Source: Halpernia humi
GTDB taxonomy: Bacteria > Bacteroidota > Bacteroidia > Flavobacteriales > Weeksellaceae
DNA: 64,000 nucleotides
Assembly (NCBI RefSeq): GCF_900108025.1
Contig: NZ_FNUS01000001.1
Span: forward strand, 1-64,000
Direction: 5' to 3'
The first letter of the stretch is position 1, and each line of letters starts with the position of its first letter. Position numbers and translations under genes: made by a program. Under the pieces are notes generated by a model. The model did no database searches. It saw only the letters and a list, made by a program, of their open reading frames with translations, and was not told the origin of the DNA. Positions 60,824-64,000 of the stretch are shown here, in pieces.

Positions 60824-61555
60824 TTAAGATGATTTCCAAATTTCCCAAGCTTTTTCTGCTTGTTGCTCTAGCATAAAATAGCCGTTGATGGTTTTTGCAT
60901 GATAAGAGGCAGCATTTTTTATAAATTGGGTGTAAGTTGGATTGTAAATTAAATCTATAATTAAATGTCGATTGCTCAAACCCTTAAATGGGAAATTTAG
61001 GCAATCTTGCTCGTTTGGAAAAGTGCCAACTGGCGTGGTTTGGATGATCAATTGGTGATTTTGAACGTCAGTTTCTGTGAGATTTTCAAAGTTGAAATCG
61101 GTATTTCTTGCTACAACTTTAAAGGGAATATTCAATTTATTTAAAACAAATTTCACGGCTTTTGCTGCGCCGCCGTTTCCTAGAATAAGTGCACTTTTGT
61201 GAAAATCTTTTAGATGAAGTTGAAGTGTTTTTTCGAAACCAAAAGCATCTGTATTATAGCCGATTTTCTTTCCATTTTTTAATTTAATGCAATTTATAGC
61301 ACCGATTTTTTGGGCTTCTTCACTTAATTCATCGAGAAAGGGAATTATTTGTTCTTTATAAGGAATGGTTACGTTTAAGCCTTTAATTTCAGGGTTGGAA
61401 AATAGATTTTCAACCTGATTAATTTCGGGCAAGTCGAAAATTTCGTATTGATTATCGGATAAATGTAGTTTATTAAATTTATCTGTAAAATATTTTTTAG
61501 AAAAGGAATAAGAAATATTTTTTCCTATTAATCCAAAAATTTGCTTTCGATTCAT
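60824..61555 (-). CDS. aroE: Shikimate dehydrogenase
   Basis: 243 residues; reduces 3-dehydroshikimate with NADPH in the aromatic amino acid pathway. NISYSFSKKYF (13-23) replaces the usual SxSxSP shikimate-binding start, NVTIPYKE (about 61-68) holds the catalytic lysine, NTDAFGFEKTL has the second substrate contact (about 100-110), and the Rossmann motif is GNGGAAKAVKFVL (about 121-133). Shorter than E. coli AroE (272), as is usual here. A strong terminator of the neighbour lies between the genes. Confidence 0.92.
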   Translation of the reverse strand: MNRKQIFGLIGKNISYSFSKKYFTDKFNKLHLSDNQYEIFDLPEINQVENLFSNPEIKGLNVTIPYKEQIIPFLDELSEEAQKIGAINCIKLKNGKKIGYNTDAFGFEKTLQLHLKDFHKSALILGNGGAAKAVKFVLNKLNIPFKVVARNTDFNFENLTETDVQNHQLIIQTTPVGTFPNEQDCLNFPFKGLSNRHLIIDLIYNPTYTQFIKNAASYHAKTINGYFMLEQQAEKAWEIWKSS

Positions 61556-61568
61556 ACATCAAAAATAA

Positions 61569-61596
61569 AAAAAAGACCGTTATAAAACGGTCTTTT
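61569..61596 (-). terminator. Terminator after the endonuclease gene
   Basis: AAAGACCGTT and AACGGTCTTT enclose a short loop, with a T-run on the minus strand following the stop at 61619. It insulates aroE from the endonuclease gene. Confidence 0.8.
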
Positions 61597-61618
61597 AGTC
61601 ATTAATTTGTAATAATAA

Positions 61619-63679
61619 TTAATCTACAATAAATTTAGCAGAAAGATCACCTGCTTTTAGAAGGTAAACGCCTTTGTTTAAATTATGTAATTTTATAACT
61701 GTAGAATTCTTAAAAGGTTTTTCAATACTTTGAACCATTTTACCTGTAAAATCAAAAATTTGTGCTTGTGAAATTTCAGATAAGTTTTTTCCGCTTACAT
61801 TTAATTCTCTGTTTTTAACTGGATTAGGATAGATAATTAGAGAATTTTTCTTGGTATTCGTTTCTTTGGTTGCTGCAGTTGTGTAGCAAGTCCATTTCAT
61901 ATCATCGATAGAAACTCTGTTTTTTGTAATTTCTTTGTTTACAAGCATTATTTCTACATCTCCGGTAACATTCAAATCTGTAACTGTAGTTGTAGTTGGT
62001 GTTGCGCTGTAAGGAATTGATTTCCCAGTATCAACACCATTAATGTAGATTTCTAAAACATTATTAGAAACATCAGCCGCAGCAGAATATTGCAATTGCG
62101 TTGTAACGGTTAAACTTCCTATACCGTTCGGCGCTGATAGTGCAGTTAAAGAACCGTGTCTAATGGTAATTGCTCGGCCGTTAATGGTTAAATCTGTTCT
62201 AGAATCTTCAGAAGTCCAAGAAATACCGTTACTCGTCCAGTTATAGGTGGAATAATTTGACGAAGCAGGTGGAATGGTTTCAAAATTTTCATTGCCGCAG
62301 TCTGTCCCAATTGCTAAAGTGGTTCCCATAACGACGTTGCTTTTTGGCGAAGCATTTCCAGCCGCGTCTTTTGCAACTACGTAAATGTTATAGGTAGTGT
62401 TTGGGTCTAAATTGGCGATATTAGAATCTGTAGAATCGGACGATCCAAATAACGCATCGTTTACATAAATTTCGTAAGATGTTACTTCTACATTGTCAGT
62501 TGCTGCTGTCCATTGTATGGCGATATTATTACTACCGATTGAAGTGATAGTTAAATTTGTAGCAGCAGTTGGTGGTGTAATATCTACTAAGGTTGTTCCC
62601 GTAGCGGTGTTGCTTTGCCCCGAAACATTTCCTGCAGCATCTACAGCGACTACATTAAAGTTAAAAGTTGTTCCTTGCGCTAAACCAGAAACCGTTGCAG
62701 TAGTGCTAGAAGAGTTGGTTTTAAAGACACCATCTACAAAAATTTTGTAGTAAGCCACGCCAACATTATCAGTAGAAGCCGTCCAAGTTAAATTTGCTGT
62801 AGCGCTTGTAGTAGATGTAACAGCTAGATTTGTAGGGGTAGAAGGAACTTCATTATCCACAACTTGTGTGCCCCAGATCTGTTGTACCCATTCTGGATGG
62901 TCAATAAATGGGTTTCTGTTACCTTGAAAGACATAGGCGGCATTATTTCTTTCAATTTCACTTGGTGAAACTGGATCTTGTGCAGCCCAAGCTAGTAAAA
63001 CATCTCTTTCCCAAACTGTTAAACCAGGATAAGTTGTATTTCCTAACATATCGCCACTTGAAAAAGTGGAAAGTTTAGATTCGTATCTTGTTACAAAATA
63101 AAAAATCATTCTAGCGATATCACCTTTAAACTCATTTATGGGTTCACATGCTGAACCAGAATAACCTTTGGAGGAACTAGGGCCTACTTTTGTGCCATTT
63201 TTTGAGGTAAATGAAGGGCTTGAAACTAATGCATAAGGATAATTACTTCTCATACCATTCACCTTTCCATCAGTGGGACGGATGAAATTTATATCTGACA
63301 CCATCGGAGAGTTGGAGCCAAATAAACTTTGTGGCACCACGTGTTCTCTATTGTAGCAATCACCTTCTTTGCTATAATTTCCACATTTTTTTGTGCCATG
63401 TGTATAATTATATGGATCAGGGCCAGTTGGATTTTCGGAATACATATCTAAAACAGAACCATCATTTTCATAAAAATGATCAGAATCAGTAGTAGGATAA
63501 CCATTATATAAACCATTATAACCGTTGTCTCTGGATCCGTTTGTGATGATTTGGCTTAATTTTGTTTTTAATGCAGCACCAGTTAATCCTGCCGTTCCAT
63601 CATAATATCCTGCTGGAGCTTGGGCATTGGCAAAACTTAAAAGTAAAGTAATTGTAAATAGAGTAAAAAGTTTTTTCAT
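61619..63679 (-). CDS. Secreted endonuclease I with two FnIII domains and T9SS sorting domain
   Basis: 686 residues. Signal peptide 1-19 (ANA-Q). Nuclease domain about 20-270: CYNREHVVPQSLFGSNSPMVSD (in two parts, about 107-128) has the catalytic histidine of the EndA/NucM family, followed by NFIRPTDGKVNGMRSNYPY and NPFIDHPEWVQQIW at its end. Two fibronectin type III domains (about 278-366 and 369-456) follow, each with LTW/IQWTASTDNV and a closing TGTTL. Then a DUF of about 140 residues resembling adhesion or jelly-roll modules, and a type A sorting domain (about 612-686). Extracellular DNA or RNA degradation for nutrients is inferred. Confidence 0.93.
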   Translation of the reverse strand: MKKLFTLFTITLLLSFANAQAPAGYYDGTAGLTGAALKTKLSQIITNGSRDNGYNGLYNGYPTTDSDHFYENDGSVLDMYSENPTGPDPYNYTHGTKKCGNYSKEGDCYNREHVVPQSLFGSNSPMVSDINFIRPTDGKVNGMRSNYPYALVSSPSFTSKNGTKVGPSSSKGYSGSACEPINEFKGDIARMIFYFVTRYESKLSTFSSGDMLGNTTYPGLTVWERDVLLAWAAQDPVSPSEIERNNAAYVFQGNRNPFIDHPEWVQQIWGTQVVDNEVPSTPTNLAVTSTTSATANLTWTASTDNVGVAYYKIFVDGVFKTNSSSTTATVSGLAQGTTFNFNVVAVDAAGNVSGQSNTATGTTLVDITPPTAATNLTITSIGSNNIAIQWTAATDNVEVTSYEIYVNDALFGSSDSTDSNIANLDPNTTYNIYVVAKDAAGNASPKSNVVMGTTLAIGTDCGNENFETIPPASSNYSTYNWTSNGISWTSEDSRTDLTINGRAITIRHGSLTALSAPNGIGSLTVTTQLQYSAAADVSNNVLEIYINGVDTGKSIPYSATPTTTTVTDLNVTGDVEIMLVNKEITKNRVSIDDMKWTCYTTAATKETNTKKNSLIIYPNPVKNRELNVSGKNLSEISQAQIFDFTGKMVQSIEKPFKNSTVIKLHNLNKGVYLLKAGDLSAKFIVD

Positions 63680-63785
63680 AAAAAAGAATTATTTTTTTCG
63701 GGCGATAAAGGTAAAAATTAATTTCCGATCAAAATCAATTATTTAAAAATTAACACTATTGTAATACTAAAAACGTCTGTATATT

Positions 63786-64000
63786 TTAGTTATTGATGAT
63801 ATTTCGTTTATTGATTTTAGAAAAAATGAGGGAAACTAATATTCCGAAAAAACCTGCGGTTAAACTAACAATAAGATAATTTTGCCATATAATTTTCACG
63901 GGAAAAGGTAGCGTTGCGCCTGCTTTGAAGAAACCAGTTTCAATTTGTAAAAAAGAAACCAAAGTTCCAAGAATTAAACCAGCAATAATTCCGAATAACA
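63786..64000 (-). CDS. FtsX-like ABC transporter permease, C-terminal end (partial)
   Basis: The last 70 residues of a protein continuing beyond the window edge. Two hydrophobic segments (LFGIIAGLILGTLVSFL and IVSLTAGFFGILVSLIF) flank FFKAGATLPFPVKIIWQNY, the pattern of the C-terminal membrane domain of LolC/LolE/MacB-type permeases. Lipoprotein release is the most likely role, but the diagnostic parts lie outside the window. Confidence 0.6.
   Translation of the reverse strand, partial: LFGIIAGLILGTLVSFLQIETGFFKAGATLPFPVKIIWQNYLIVSLTAGFFGILVSLIFSKINKRNIINN

Overview
The window is a low-GC bacterial chromosome segment from Bacteroidota, class Flavobacteriia, most likely a Weeksellaceae relative (Chryseobacterium/Cloacibacterium-like). 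The evidence is type IX secretion parts (PorQ, proteins with type A C-terminal sorting domains), TAnnTTTG promoter elements, Bacteroidota lipoproteins and outer-membrane barrels, and a 14-subunit nuo operon with a short NuoG. No rRNA, tRNA, CRISPR array or complete IS element was seen. The placement is inferred from gene content, not from a database comparison.

Layout. 0.2-3.8 kb: porQ divergent from pyrH-frr, then a secreted thiol peroxidase. Between porQ and pyrH lies a four-copy tandem array of ~88-bp hairpin units, each opening with an ATG-AAA mini-ORF and phased so that the pyrH start codon is the fifth ATG-AAA. 3.8-9.4 kb: a DUF2059/SecD-head protein, a PIN-domain toxin-antitoxin pair inserted between 157-bp direct repeats of the helicase 5' end, a DEAD-box-type helicase, a MerR regulator, a coiled-coil lipoprotein and dusB. 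9.4-19.8 kb: envelope genes: a ChaN-like protein, a 1077-aa barrel, three small secreted T9SS-related proteins (one without its sorting domain), an inactivated M1-peptidase/barrel fusion and a DUF4846 protein. 19.8-23.3 kb: a PyrE-PyrF fusion with a eukaryote-type decarboxylase half, then a convergent cytosine methylase/restriction endonuclease pair. 23.4-29.2 kb: serine hydrolase, SixA-like phosphatase, ruvX-def-DUF5606, a BACON-like lipoprotein whose leader resembles the pyrH units, and mazG.

29.3-36.9 kb is one minus-strand exporter operon: tetR, tolC, hlyD lipoprotein, two ABC ATPases, an intervening four-helix-bundle gene and two ABC-2 permeases, with heptamer repeats in several gaps. 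37.0-39.2 kb is a small repeat-rich island: a MITE-like element with nested palindromes, half an MFS transporter, two orphan genes and two 156-bp REPIN-like repeats. 39.2-54.0 kb is the nuoA-N operon (minus strand) with three unrelated passenger genes. 54.1-64.0 kb holds a GNAT-like protein, a membrane zinc peptidase, yigZ, ribD, a DUF349 protein, aroE, a T9SS-secreted endonuclease I and the end of an FtsX-like permease.

The strongest candidate for something undescribed is the pyrH leader array with its relative at 27.85-27.94 kb. Both loci combine a stem, a short peptide ORF, GACC plus an A-run, and AAATATC ending at the CAGATG start. The TA insertion with long target duplication, the dead M1 peptidase and the eukaryote-like UMP synthase are next.
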